The notes beneath the pieces were generated by a model, which was given only the letters and a program-made list of their open reading frames with translations, was not told the origin of the DNA and made no database searches. A stretch of 64,000 nt of DNA, from contig NZ_QXML01000012.1 in the NCBI RefSeq assembly GCF_003583985.1, positions 60,536-124,535 of the forward strand, in the 5' to 3' direction. The stretch is from Algoriphagus lacus (GTDB lineage Bacteria > Bacteroidota > Bacteroidia > Cytophagales > Cyclobacteriaceae). This document shows positions 43,134 to 52,039 of this stretch, piece after piece. Position numbers and translations under genes: made by a program. Positions within the stretch are counted from its first letter, which is position 1. Each line of letters starts with the position of its first letter.

Positions 43134-44774
43134 AACAGAAGAGATTTTATCCAACTTTCAGGGCTTGGATTGGGAGCGATGCTGACTCCCAGTCTGGTCG
43201 CCTTTAGCCAACCCGTGTCTGCTGAGCATCTGCTCATGCCCGGGATGGATGCCGCCGCCAAAAAAGTCCTGGCTGATGTGGCACTAAATACGACTAAATC
43301 CCTTGGGGCTACCTACACCGACGTAAGAATCGGCCGGTACCTTCAGCAATTCCTTTTGACACGTGAGAAAAATGTTCAGGGAATCACCAATGCTGAGTCA
43401 TTTGGAGTGGGAATTCGCGTGATTGCCAATGGAACTTGGGGCTTTTCGGCAACTTCCGATGTGTCTCCAGACGGAATAAAAAAGTGCGCTGAAACGGCTG
43501 TCGCCATCGCAAAAGCAAATTCCAAATTGCAAAAGGAACCTGTAATCCTTGCACCTGTTCAGTCTTATGGAGAAGTGAGCTGGAAAACCCCTATCAAGAA
43601 AAATGCATTGGAGGTTCCTGTCAAGGAGAAAATCGACCTGCTTCTTTCTGTGAACAATGCGGCTTTAGACAACGGCGCTGCCTTTGTCAATTCAGCCCTT
43701 TTCATGATCAACGAGCAGAAATATTTTGCATCGACTGATGGTTCTTACATCGATCAGGATGTTCACCGCATCTGGCCAAACTTCACCGTAACCGCAGTAA
43801 ACAAGGCTGAAGGGAATTTCCGTTCGAGACAGGCACTTAGTGCGCCTATGGGAATGGGCTATGAATATTTGGATGGATTGGCTTCCGAAAAATTCATGAA
43901 CCCTGCCGGCTTCAACAGCTACCGCAACAGCTACGACATGGTAGAGGATGCAGTGACCGCGGCAAAGCATGCCAAAGAAAAACTCACTGCAAAATCGGTC
44001 CTTCCGGGAAAATATGACCTGATGCTGGATCCTGATCACTTGGGATTGACCATTCACGAATCTGTCGGTCACCCCTTGGAGCTTGACCGTGTGTTGGGTT
44101 ATGAAGCCAACTATGCCGGTACCAGCTTTGCAACGCTCGACAAGTGGGAATCAAAAAACTTCAAGTACGGCTCAGATTTGGTCAATATTGTAGCGGATAA
44201 AGTCCAGCCAAATTCCCTAGGAAACGTGGGTTGGGATGATGAAGGGGTCAAAGCCAAAGAATGGGATTTGATCAAAAACGGGGTTTTGGTGAATTATCAG
44301 GCCATACGAGACCAGGCCAAAATCATCAACGAACCGGAATCTCACGGGTGTTGCTTTGCGGACAACTGGAGCTCGGTGCAGTTTCAGCGAATGCCAAACG
44401 TATCGCTCAAGCCAGGCACATCCAAGATGAGCCCGCACGATATGATCAAAAACATCGAAAAGGGCATTTACATCCTGGGCAGAGGTTCGTATTCCATAGA
44501 TCAGCAGCGCTACAACTTCCAATTCGGAGGTCAGCTTTTCTACGAAATCAAAAACGGACAAATCGCAGGTATGCTGGAAGATGTGGCGTATCAGTCCAAC
44601 ACCCAGGAGTTTTGGAACAGCTGTTCGGCACTTTGTGACAAAGACGACTACCGTCTTTTCGGGTCTTTCTTTGACGGAAAAGGCCAGCCTTCTCAAGTTT
44701 CTGCAGTTTCCCACGGCAGTCCTACCACCCGTTTTGACGGAGTCAATGTCATCAACACTGGTAGAACTATTTAA
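43134..44774 (+). CDS. Tat-exported TldD/PmbA-family metalloprotease, start codon not evident
   Basis: The mature part is a full-length TldD-like protein with zinc motif H-E-S-V-G-H near residue 296 (counted from a TTG at 43170) and a G-C-C-F segment near the C-terminal third. Upstream in the same frame the sequence encodes N-R-R-D-F-I-Q-L-S-G-L-G-L, a good Tat signal that continues into A-M-L-T-P-S-L-V-A-F-S-Q. However, no ATG, GTG or TTG lies between the preceding in-frame stop (43116-43118) and that motif. The first possible start is TTG 43170, which would cut the Tat motif. TldD proteins process peptides together with a partner; the next gene, 15 bases downstream, is the likely partner. 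The coordinates begin at the Asn codon of the Tat motif. Confidence 0.8.
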   Translation, partial: NRRDFIQLSGLGLGAMLTPSLVAFSQPVSAEHLLMPGMDAAAKKVLADVALNTTKSLGATYTDVRIGRYLQQFLLTREKNVQGITNAESFGVGIRVIANGTWGFSATSDVSPDGIKKCAETAVAIAKANSKLQKEPVILAPVQSYGEVSWKTPIKKNALEVPVKEKIDLLLSVNNAALDNGAAFVNSALFMINEQKYFASTDGSYIDQDVHRIWPNFTVTAVNKAEGNFRSRQALSAPMGMGYEYLDGLASEKFMNPAGFNSYRNSYDMVEDAVTAAKHAKEKLTAKSVLPGKYDLMLDPDHLGLTIHESVGHPLELDRVLGYEANYAGTSFATLDKWESKNFKYGSDLVNIVADKVQPNSLGNVGWDDEGVKAKEWDLIKNGVLVNYQAIRDQAKIINEPESHGCCFADNWSSVQFQRMPNVSLKPGTSKMSPHDMIKNIEKGIYILGRGSYSIDQQRYNFQFGGQLFYEIKNGQIAGMLEDVAYQSNTQEFWNSCSALCDKDDYRLFGSFFDGKGQPSQVSAVSHGSPTTRFDGVNVINTGRTI

Positions 44775-44788
44775 TCCCCAAAATCAAA

Positions 44789-46105
44789 ATGGCTATACTA
44801 ACTCAAGAACAAGCTAAAGCGATCATAGATAAAGTGTTGTCCTATGCCAAAGCCGATGAAACCGAGGTGACCATCAGCGGTGGCCGTACCGGAAACATCC
44901 GATATGCAAGAAACACGGTAAATACCAGTGGTGAAACCAATGAGCTCAGCCTCAGCATCACTTCAGTTTATGGAAAAAAATCAGGTTCTACCAGCATCAA
45001 CGAACTCGACGATGAATCCCTGAAAAGGGCCGTAAGCCGAGCAGAGGAAATCGCTGCTTTGGCGCCGGAAAACCCGGAATACATGCCAATGCTGGGACCG
45101 CAGAATTATGCGCCATCCAAGACTTTCGCAAAAGCAACAGATTCGATCAATCCGGATTACCGTGCTCAGCTGGCAGTGGACAGCATCAAGCCCTGCGTGG
45201 ACAACAACCTGACAGCAGCCGGTTATTTGGAGGACTTCTCCGGTTTTGTGGCGACAGGAAACAGCAAAGGACTTTTTGGATACAACCAAAGTACTTCTGT
45301 GGACTTCACTGTGACCGTTCGCTCTGCGGATGGAACAGGTTCGGGTTATGCCGGACGGGATTTCAACGATGCAGCATTACTTAATGCGGGTCAAGTAACC
45401 AATTTGGCTGCGCAAAAAGCGATGGCTTCGGTCAATGCTCAGGCTATCGAACCCGGAAAATATACGGTCATCTTGGAGCCTATGGCCGCCAATGACTTGC
45501 TGAGACTTTTGGCTTCCGGAATGGATGCTCGAAGTGCCGACGAGGGCCGAAGCTTTTTGAGCAAAAAAGGCGGAGGAACCAAATTGGGCGAAAAGCTTTT
45601 TGACGAGCGCGTGACGATCTATTCCGATCCGGCACATCCTGATATTCCTGCTGCACCTTGGTCAGGAGAAGGATTTCCTTTGGAAAAGACCACTTGGGTG
45701 GAAAATGGAATCGTCAAAAACATGTTTTACTCCAGATACTGGGCTCAGAAGCAAGGAGTCCAGGTGGTTCCAAGACCTCAGGGATTCATTTTTGCAGGGG
45801 GTGACCAGTCTCTTGCGGATATGATTCGAAATACCGAGAGAGGCATTTTGGTTACCCGATTCTGGTACATCCGGGCAGTTGATCCTCAGACCTTGCTCTA
45901 CACCGGATTGACCCGAGACGGTACCTTTTACATCGAAAACGGTCAGATCAAATTCCCGGTGAAAAACTTCCGTTTCAATGAAAGCCCGATCATCATGCTC
46001 AACAATATTGAGGCAATGGGTAAGCCCGAGCGAACCGGCGGAAATATGGTGCCTCCGATGAAAATCAGAGACTTCACCTTTACCAGTTTGTCAGACGCTG
46101 TTTAA
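44789..46105 (+). CDS. TldD/PmbA-family protein, PmbA-like partner subunit
   Basis: A 438-residue protein with the TldD/PmbA fold but no H-E-x-x-x-H motif, as expected for the non-catalytic TldE/PmbA subunit. Family features include T-V-R-S-A-D-G-T-G-S-G-Y, L-A-S-G-M-D-A-R and the conserved C-terminal segment G-N-M-V-P-P-M-K-I. It has no signal peptide, unlike its upstream neighbour, so subcellular pairing is unclear unless the Tat protein is co-exported. It is 15 bases downstream of the TldD gene and would form the TldD/TldE-like heterodimer. A large inverted repeat follows the stop. Confidence 0.9.
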   Translation: MAILTQEQAKAIIDKVLSYAKADETEVTISGGRTGNIRYARNTVNTSGETNELSLSITSVYGKKSGSTSINELDDESLKRAVSRAEEIAALAPENPEYMPMLGPQNYAPSKTFAKATDSINPDYRAQLAVDSIKPCVDNNLTAAGYLEDFSGFVATGNSKGLFGYNQSTSVDFTVTVRSADGTGSGYAGRDFNDAALLNAGQVTNLAAQKAMASVNAQAIEPGKYTVILEPMAANDLLRLLASGMDARSADEGRSFLSKKGGGTKLGEKLFDERVTIYSDPAHPDIPAAPWSGEGFPLEKTTWVENGIVKNMFYSRYWAQKQGVQVVPRPQGFIFAGGDQSLADMIRNTERGILVTRFWYIRAVDPQTLLYTGLTRDGTFYIENGQIKFPVKNFRFNESPIIMLNNIEAMGKPERTGGNMVPPMKIRDFTFTSLSDAV

Positions 46106-46117
46106 GTTTGTCTACAG

Positions 46118-46181
46118 TCCACAGACCACGGTCGATAGGTTTCCACTTTTGAAGTGAATTCTCCGAATCTTGGTCTGTGGA
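46118..46181. repeat. Large inverted repeat between the TldD pair and the MoxR operon
   Basis: A perfect 11-bp stem, TCCACAGACCA / TGGTCTGTGGA, with a 42-base loop that contains a smaller CACTT/AAGTG hairpin. It is followed by the AT-rich ATTTATTATT. It may terminate the TldD unit or be a palindromic intergenic repeat. Confidence 0.55.
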
Positions 46182-46226
46182 TTTATTATTAAAATGAATA
46201 CTCAAATGGCTGTGGTCTGTTGACCG

Positions 46227-46847
46227 ATGAAAACAACCAACTTCTTCTTCACACGCCTCAAGTACAACTCAGGCAATTGGGATACGGATCAGCGCATGCC
46301 TTCCAATCTGCTAAATAGTTTGGTGGAGTACACGACAATCCCGGTGGATGAGAAGGAGAAAATTGTGGAGCTGAGTAGCGAGGAGATTTTCAAAAGCCCC
46401 TTTTGTTATCTGAGCGGACATAAGTTGGTGGAGTTTTCTCAGGAGGAGCGTAGGAACTTCAAAACTTATGTCGAGCAGGGAGGATTTGTCTTTGTCGACG
46501 ACTGCAACCATGACATCGACGGGCTTTTTGCCAAATCATTTGAAGCGGAAATGAACCGGACATTCGGTTCGGAAGCCCTTCAGAAAATCCCCAATGACCA
46601 CTGGATATACCGTTGCTTCTTCAACTTTGAGGACGGGCCTCCAGCCACTTCCTTTGAGCTGAACGGCTGGGGAGATGACTTGGTGCACGATTACCTCAAG
46701 GCCATCCAAATCAACGGTCGAATTGGAGTTCTCTACAGTAACAAAGACTATGGCTGCGAGTGGGATTACGACTTTCGAAACAAGCGCTTCCTCAAAATCG
46801 ACAACACCCGATTTGGAGTAAATATCGTGGTGTACGCTTTAACCTAA
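46227..46847 (+). CDS. DUF4159 domain protein
   Basis: A 206-residue soluble protein matching DUF4159. Features are F-F-T-R-L-K-Y-N-S-G-N-W-D-T-D, P-F-C-Y-L-S-G-H, then G-G-F-V-F-V-D-D-C-N-H-D and a final Y-S-N-K-D-Y-G-C-E-W. The family has a glutamine-amidotransferase-like/Rossmann fold and occurs next to MoxR/VWA genes. Here it lacks the signal peptide that many members have. It lies 7 bases before moxR and heads the 46227-53652 unit. Its role is unknown; a scaffold or sensor in the MoxR complex is a guess. Confidence 0.88.
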   Translation: MKTTNFFFTRLKYNSGNWDTDQRMPSNLLNSLVEYTTIPVDEKEKIVELSSEEIFKSPFCYLSGHKLVEFSQEERRNFKTYVEQGGFVFVDDCNHDIDGLFAKSFEAEMNRTFGSEALQKIPNDHWIYRCFFNFEDGPPATSFELNGWGDDLVHDYLKAIQINGRIGVLYSNKDYGCEWDYDFRNKRFLKIDNTRFGVNIVVYALT

Positions 46848-46853
46848 TTCAAC

Positions 46854-47846
46854 TTGGAAACTGACCTAAAACACTACCAAAGCTTGGTGGACAAGCTCCC
46901 CAAACTCAAAAAAGAAATTGCCAAAGTCATCGTCGGGCAGGAAGAAGTGCTGGACGAGGTAATCATTACTTTGTTAGCAGGAGGGCATTGTCTATTGGAA
47001 GGTGTTCCCGGATTGGCTAAGACCCTGATGGTGAAAACCCTCTCCGAAGTGATGGAAATGAGTTTCAAGCGAATTCAGTTTACACCGGATCTCATGCCGG
47101 GTGATATCATCGGAACCGAAATCCTGGAAGAAGATCATAGCACGGGGAAAAAGTTTTTCCAGTTTACTCAAGGCCCCATTTTTGCCAATATGGTTTTGGC
47201 TGATGAGATCAACCGAACACCACCCAAAACCCAAGCGGCCCTTTTGGAAGCCATGCAGGAAAAAGTGGTGACGTACGCCGGGAAAAATTATTCCCTTCCC
47301 AATCCCTTTCTGATCATCGCAACTCAAAATCCCATCGAGCAAAGCGGGACTTACCCACTTCCCGAAGCTCAGCTGGACCGCTTTTTATTGTACATCAAAC
47401 TCGGCTATCCAAGCGAACAGGAAGAACTGGAGGTGTTGGAAAAGACCACCGGAACTTACAAACCTCAAATCAACAAAATCATTACCGCGGAGGAGATCAT
47501 TCAACTCCAGCAACTCACCCGGGAAGTTCATTTGGACTCTTCCCTTTTGGCCTACATCACCAGGCTGATTCGTGCGACCCGATTGGAAACGACCACTGTC
47601 CCCGAGGTCAAAACCTATGTAGAATGGGGTGCCGGTACCCGGGCCGGTCAGGCGCTGATTTTATGTGCAAAAGCCCGAGCCTTGGTAAAAGGCCGCTATT
47701 CCGTAATTCCGGAAGACATTAAGTATTTGGTTTTTCCCGTGCTAAGACACCGGATTTCCCTCCATTTCAAGGCGGAAGCGGAACAGTTGGATACTGATTT
47801 TATCATTTCAAAACTCGTCGAACAAGTCCCGGTTCATGCCAAGTAA
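46854..47846 (+). CDS. MoxR-family AAA+ ATPase
   Basis: A 330-residue ATPase with Walker A G-V-P-G-L-A-K-T, Walker B L-A-D-E-I-N-R, sensor N-P-I-E and the MoxR C-terminal lid. The only plausible start is TTG at 46854, just after the DUF4159 stop; the next internal ATG lies beyond the Walker A. MoxR ATPases act as chaperones that work with VWA-domain proteins, and the neighbouring DUF58 and BatA genes provide candidates. It overlaps the DUF58 gene by 11 bases. Central to the operon. Confidence 0.95.
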   Translation: METDLKHYQSLVDKLPKLKKEIAKVIVGQEEVLDEVIITLLAGGHCLLEGVPGLAKTLMVKTLSEVMEMSFKRIQFTPDLMPGDIIGTEILEEDHSTGKKFFQFTQGPIFANMVLADEINRTPPKTQAALLEAMQEKVVTYAGKNYSLPNPFLIIATQNPIEQSGTYPLPEAQLDRFLLYIKLGYPSEQEELEVLEKTTGTYKPQINKIITAEEIIQLQQLTREVHLDSSLLAYITRLIRATRLETTTVPEVKTYVEWGAGTRAGQALILCAKARALVKGRYSVIPEDIKYLVFPVLRHRISLHFKAEAEQLDTDFIISKLVEQVPVHAK

Positions 47847-48702
47847 TCTGGAGATCATCAAGCTCAACGACCTGCGACTTTCTGCCAGACTGATCAGTGA
47901 GCAACTTCGGCAGGGTATCCATTCAGGAATCCGGGTGGGAGTGGGGAGTGAGTTTGAGCAATACCGGCACTATCGGTCGGGAGATGATCTCAAGCGGATC
48001 GATTGGAAGTATTTTTCCCGATCCGGCAAGTATATGGTCAAGGAATCGACCACCGAAAGCAATCTGCATATCAGCCTTATTTTGGATTTGTCGGGTTCGA
48101 TGAATTATGAGGAAAATGGCTTTTCCCGTCTGGATTACGCAAAAAATCTCCTCGCTTCATTGGCCTATTTGGGCTATTTACAGGGAGATTCCTTGAGTTT
48201 TTATACCCTCAAGGATGGGAAGTTGACCCAAAAAGTGGCTCCGACTCCCAAAAGCTTTCAGCGGATTTTGTACCATTTGGAGCTGGAAAAAGCGAGTGGC
48301 TCCTGGCCTTTGGACGTCCCCATCCCTGTTCTACCTACTGGCCGGAATCGGGAATTGATCGTCTGGGTTTCGGATTTTCTTCAGAAAAATGAGGAATGGG
48401 AAAGTCTCGTGGAAAAATTCCGACATCCCAGAAAGGAATTGATGCTCGTCCAGCTTTTGGGTGAACAGGAACTGAACTTTAATCTTCAGGGAAATTTGAT
48501 TTTCAGGGATCTCGAAACAGGCCAGGAAATGGTTCGGGACGGGCAGGTTTTGAAGGCGGATTTTCAGAAGAATTTCCAGTTGTACTTGGCTCAGTTGGAT
48601 GCCAAATTCCAATTACCGCAGGTTCACTTGCTCAGAGAATCCATTCAAACTCCGCTGGCTACCTTGGCACGTAAGATTTTAAATCTGAAGAAATTATCCT
48701 GA
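47836..48702 (+). CDS. DUF58 family VWA-like protein
   Basis: A 288-residue protein with the DUF58 signature Y-R-S-G-D-D-L-K-R-I-D-W and a VWA-like half with a MIDAS-type D-L-S-G-S (residues near 80). It overlaps moxR by 11 bases and ends one base into the next gene. In known systems the DUF58 protein is the first substrate or partner of MoxR, and it links to the BatA-type membrane proteins. No signal peptide or membrane segment is seen. Confidence 0.93.
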   Translation: MPSNLEIIKLNDLRLSARLISEQLRQGIHSGIRVGVGSEFEQYRHYRSGDDLKRIDWKYFSRSGKYMVKESTTESNLHISLILDLSGSMNYEENGFSRLDYAKNLLASLAYLGYLQGDSLSFYTLKDGKLTQKVAPTPKSFQRILYHLELEKASGSWPLDVPIPVLPTGRNRELIVWVSDFLQKNEEWESLVEKFRHPRKELMLVQLLGEQELNFNLQGNLIFRDLETGQEMVRDGQVLKADFQKNFQLYLAQLDAKFQLPQVHLLRESIQTPLATLARKILNLKKLS

Positions 48703-49868
48703 TGGAGTTCCTGCAGCCGATTTTCTTTTGGGCTATGGTTGGGATTTCCGTCCCAATTCTGATTCACCTTTGGAATGGACGTCGGGGGAAAGTACTTGAC
48801 TGGGCTGCTACGAATTGGCTCAGCGGTCAGGAGTCCCAATCCAGTCGATCATTCAAACTCGAGCACCCGCTTCTGCTTCTGTTGAGAATTCTGCTGTGGA
48901 CTGTTTTGGTGCTTTTGGCCGTTGGTTTATGGCTTGATTTTTTTCAGAAATCCCACTCCAAACCCATCGTGCATCTTGTTGTGCCTAGCGCAGAAATCGA
49001 GGAGGAATTCCGTTTTGAAATCGAGCAGGCTTTGGCAAATGGAGAACAGGTTTTTTGGCTGGCAGATGGATTGCCTGCCTTCGAAATGGAAACTCAGCCG
49101 CCGGTGAAATTGCTTCCATCCGAAGTTCAACAAGCCTTGGATTTGCTGCCCAAGCAAGTGGATTCCCTGCATGTCTACACAACCGGTATGGAAAGTGACT
49201 TCGGTTCAAACCTGCTCTTTGTGCCTCAAAGCTCTGTTTTTCATGTGCTAACTTTGAAAAATGGAGACTTTTCAAAGGAAATTATTGCCTTGGATTCAGT
49301 CCGTTTTCTTTCTGTCAATGAAAGTGGCTTGCTTCAGTTAAACTCCCGTGGAGAAGGAAACCCGGTGGTAAACCCGGTTTATTCCGGACCGGTTAAGTTT
49401 AGCATGGTGCTAAAAGGTCAAGGAAAGAAAAAGGACTTTTTAGCCGCTTTTGAAGCAATCGAGGAAGTGTACGGAGTGCAGTTTTCCGAAGTATCTGAGG
49501 GTGAAAAACTAGTGGTAGCAGACCAAATTCCGAAGTCCCTCTCGAAGGATAAACTCTACCTGATAGCGGAATCGGATGAAGTGGTTTTGCCTGAAAATGC
49601 AGTCAATCTCGAACTTCAATCCGGGATGGCTTGGGAAGAGGTCATCGAAAAAGGTCTTTTACCTGAACTGATTTTGGAGCCTTTGGTGGATTTTTTGGGA
49701 ATTCATCCACAAGAAAAGCGACTTTCCCAACCTCAATTGGAGCAGCGGTTTATCAAAATCCCTGACTCCGGTAAAGCGCATTTACCCAATTCAATCCTCC
49801 TTCTTTTGGTGCTCTTTCTTGTTCTGTTTGGACTGGAGCGTTACTTGGCCTATCGACTAAACCTGTGA
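48702..49868 (+). CDS. BatA-type aerotolerance membrane protein
   Basis: A 388-residue protein that starts with the BatA N-terminal domain (F-F-W-A-M-V-G-I-S-V-P-I-L-I-H-L-W-N-G-R-R). A second helix (about 55-75) follows, then a long periplasmic stretch and a C-terminal helix (about 365-382). No complete MIDAS is seen, so the VWA part may be degenerate. It overlaps DUF58 by one base and the DUF4175 gene by four. With DUF58 and MoxR it reproduces the core of Bat-type stress-tolerance operons. Confidence 0.85.
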   Translation: MEFLQPIFFWAMVGISVPILIHLWNGRRGKVLDWAATNWLSGQESQSSRSFKLEHPLLLLLRILLWTVLVLLAVGLWLDFFQKSHSKPIVHLVVPSAEIEEEFRFEIEQALANGEQVFWLADGLPAFEMETQPPVKLLPSEVQQALDLLPKQVDSLHVYTTGMESDFGSNLLFVPQSSVFHVLTLKNGDFSKEIIALDSVRFLSVNESGLLQLNSRGEGNPVVNPVYSGPVKFSMVLKGQGKKKDFLAAFEAIEEVYGVQFSEVSEGEKLVVADQIPKSLSKDKLYLIAESDEVVLPENAVNLELQSGMAWEEVIEKGLLPELILEPLVDFLGIHPQEKRLSQPQLEQRFIKIPDSGKAHLPNSILLLLVLFLVLFGLERYLAYRLNL

Positions 49869-52039
49869 ACAAACTCAAGCAAGCCATCCGATCCCTGGAG
49901 TTGCAACTGCAACTGAACGCTCTGGCCAAAGCCTTGGTAGTGGGATCCTGTCTTGGGTTTTTGGGTTGGGTTTTTGGAATTGGAGCAACATTGGCAATTG
50001 TATTGGGCGTATTTGGGTCAGTTGGCTTTGCCTGGTTTTTTGGAGCATTCAAAAGTCCTCGAAACTTGGCGATCCAACTCCTGCACGAGGAAGTGGATGG
50101 GCTGGAATTCAGTCTTGAGCTTTTGCAAAAATCCAAATTCAGCATCGCTGAACAGCTCCAAATCGAGCGGATTTCCCAGCGTATTCCTCCAAAAATCTGG
50201 GTAATTCACCGGGGCTTTTTGCCTTATTTTTCTGGATTGCTGATGCTGGTTTTGATTTATTGGGGAATAGGATTCCTCGATTTCTCCGGAAAAACGATTC
50301 CCGGAAATCAATCCAAACAAGTAGCATCCGAACCTTCTGTAGAAGCCAACCAGCCCATTGCTCTAAGTCAAACCCAACTTACTATTCAGCCTCCAGCCTA
50401 TACCAAACTTTCGAAATCTGTTCAGCAGGATTTGGAAGCAAAAACGATCATAGGTTCTCGGTTGACTTGGGAGATTGAATTTTCCGGAGGTGCTGATTTG
50501 GAAGTGTTTTTGGTTAATTCCGTCGGGGAAAAACTTTCGTTTACTCCAACCAATCAGAATTTTGAGTTGGTGGAGGAGCTGACCAATTCCGGGATTTATT
50601 CGATTCAAGCATTCCGGGATAGTTTGAAGGTATTTGAAAGTGACTTTTATACGCTTGAGGCTGTAGCCGATCAAAGTCCCGAAATCATCCCTGAAGAAAA
50701 GGAAACCTACCGCTACCATTTTCCGAAAAACCCTCCTTTCCTAAATCTGAAAGCCAAAGTCAGCGATGATTTTCAGGTCTTGGAGGTTTTCCTGGTGGCT
50801 ACTTTGGCGAGAGGAAAAGGAGAAAATGTGAAGTTTCGGGAAAGCCGATTTCCAGTACTCAACCAGCCATTCAAAGATCGGGAGGCAAGCTATCGGATGG
50901 ATTTTAATGCCTTGGACTTCCAGCCCGGAGATGAGCTGTATTACTATTGGGTGGCAGTGGACAACAAGCAGCCCGAGGCAAATTTGGCCAGAACCGATAC
51001 CTACTTCATCAAGTATGTGGATGAAAACGACAAAAGTGAAGCGGCATTGGAAGGAATGGTGGTGCAGTTTTTACCCGAATATTTCCGAAGTCAGCGGCAG
51101 ATCATCATCGATACCGAAAAGTTGATTGCAGAAAAATCAAAAAAGACGGCTAAGGAATTTGGTTTTACTTCCAACGAAATCGGCTATGATCAAAAACTGC
51201 TTCGCTTGCGCTACGGGCAATACATGGGCGAGGAGTTTGAGTCCGATGCCGGAGGAGGAACGATGGAAGAAGGCGGAGATTTGCTTCGAGGCTACATGCA
51301 TCTCCACGATCAGGAAGGGGAAAATGAAGTGGAAGTGGGTGAATCCCATGAAGGGCACGATCACGAAGCCGAAAAGGAAACTGCCAAGGAAACTACCGGA
51401 ACAGGGATCGAAAGTCTACTCAGCGAGTACATGCATGCTCATGATTCGGAGGAGGTCAATACTTATTTCGAACAATCAACGAAAGGCGCGTTGAAGGCTG
51501 CATTGGAGCAAATGTGGCAAGCTGAGTTGTATTTGAGGCTTTTCGAGCCTGAAAAATCCCTTCCCTTTCAATACAAGGCCTTGGAATTACTCAAGACCGT
51601 TCAGCAAAAGTCACGGGTTTATGTGAAGCGAACCGGTTACGATCCGCCTCCTATCAAGGAACCCGAAAAGCGTTTAACTGGAGATTTGAAGGATTTGGAT
51701 GCACGCTTGAAAAAGGAATTGGTGGAACTTGAAAAGCAAATTGAACCGCTCGCCTCTCAGGTACTTGGCATGCTGCTAAAGCCAACATTGACGGCTACGG
51801 ATCGGGAGGTTGTTCACCAACTCGGTGAACTATGGTCTCAGCGAATGGCCTATACCGGGCTGAACGATTTGAAGTTGTTGGTTCACTTGCAGGAATTGGA
51901 ATCCGGAAAGTTGGATAAAAGCGGAAAAGCCGAACTGATCGAAAAGCTTCAGCCTTTTGGAGGAAGTTACAAAAACACGGGAGCATCCTATTTGGCTCCA
52001 AGTTCACTTAAAGAGGCATTCAGGAGGAAAATACAATGA
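49865..52039 (+). CDS. DUF4175 family membrane protein with internal His-rich duplication
   Basis: A 724-residue protein. The GTG start at 49865 gives a 4-base overlap with BatA (GTGA). Two N-terminal helices (about 24-58) and one near 125-143 precede a periplasmic beta-rich part and long C-terminal helices. Near residues 477-482 and 522-527 the motif Y-M-H-x-H-D occurs twice, and the linker between them holds H-E-G-H-D-H-E and much Glu. This could bind metal, or it could be a recent duplication of a helix found once in relatives. The C-terminal third is helical and Gln/Glu/Lys-rich. Ends overlap the next gene by 4 bases. Confidence 0.82.
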   Translation: MNKLKQAIRSLELQLQLNALAKALVVGSCLGFLGWVFGIGATLAIVLGVFGSVGFAWFFGAFKSPRNLAIQLLHEEVDGLEFSLELLQKSKFSIAEQLQIERISQRIPPKIWVIHRGFLPYFSGLLMLVLIYWGIGFLDFSGKTIPGNQSKQVASEPSVEANQPIALSQTQLTIQPPAYTKLSKSVQQDLEAKTIIGSRLTWEIEFSGGADLEVFLVNSVGEKLSFTPTNQNFELVEELTNSGIYSIQAFRDSLKVFESDFYTLEAVADQSPEIIPEEKETYRYHFPKNPPFLNLKAKVSDDFQVLEVFLVATLARGKGENVKFRESRFPVLNQPFKDREASYRMDFNALDFQPGDELYYYWVAVDNKQPEANLARTDTYFIKYVDENDKSEAALEGMVVQFLPEYFRSQRQIIIDTEKLIAEKSKKTAKEFGFTSNEIGYDQKLLRLRYGQYMGEEFESDAGGGTMEEGGDLLRGYMHLHDQEGENEVEVGESHEGHDHEAEKETAKETTGTGIESLLSEYMHAHDSEEVNTYFEQSTKGALKAALEQMWQAELYLRLFEPEKSLPFQYKALELLKTVQQKSRVYVKRTGYDPPPIKEPEKRLTGDLKDLDARLKKELVELEKQIEPLASQVLGMLLKPTLTATDREVVHQLGELWSQRMAYTGLNDLKLLVHLQELESGKLDKSGKAELIEKLQPFGGSYKNTGASYLAPSSLKEAFRRKIQ

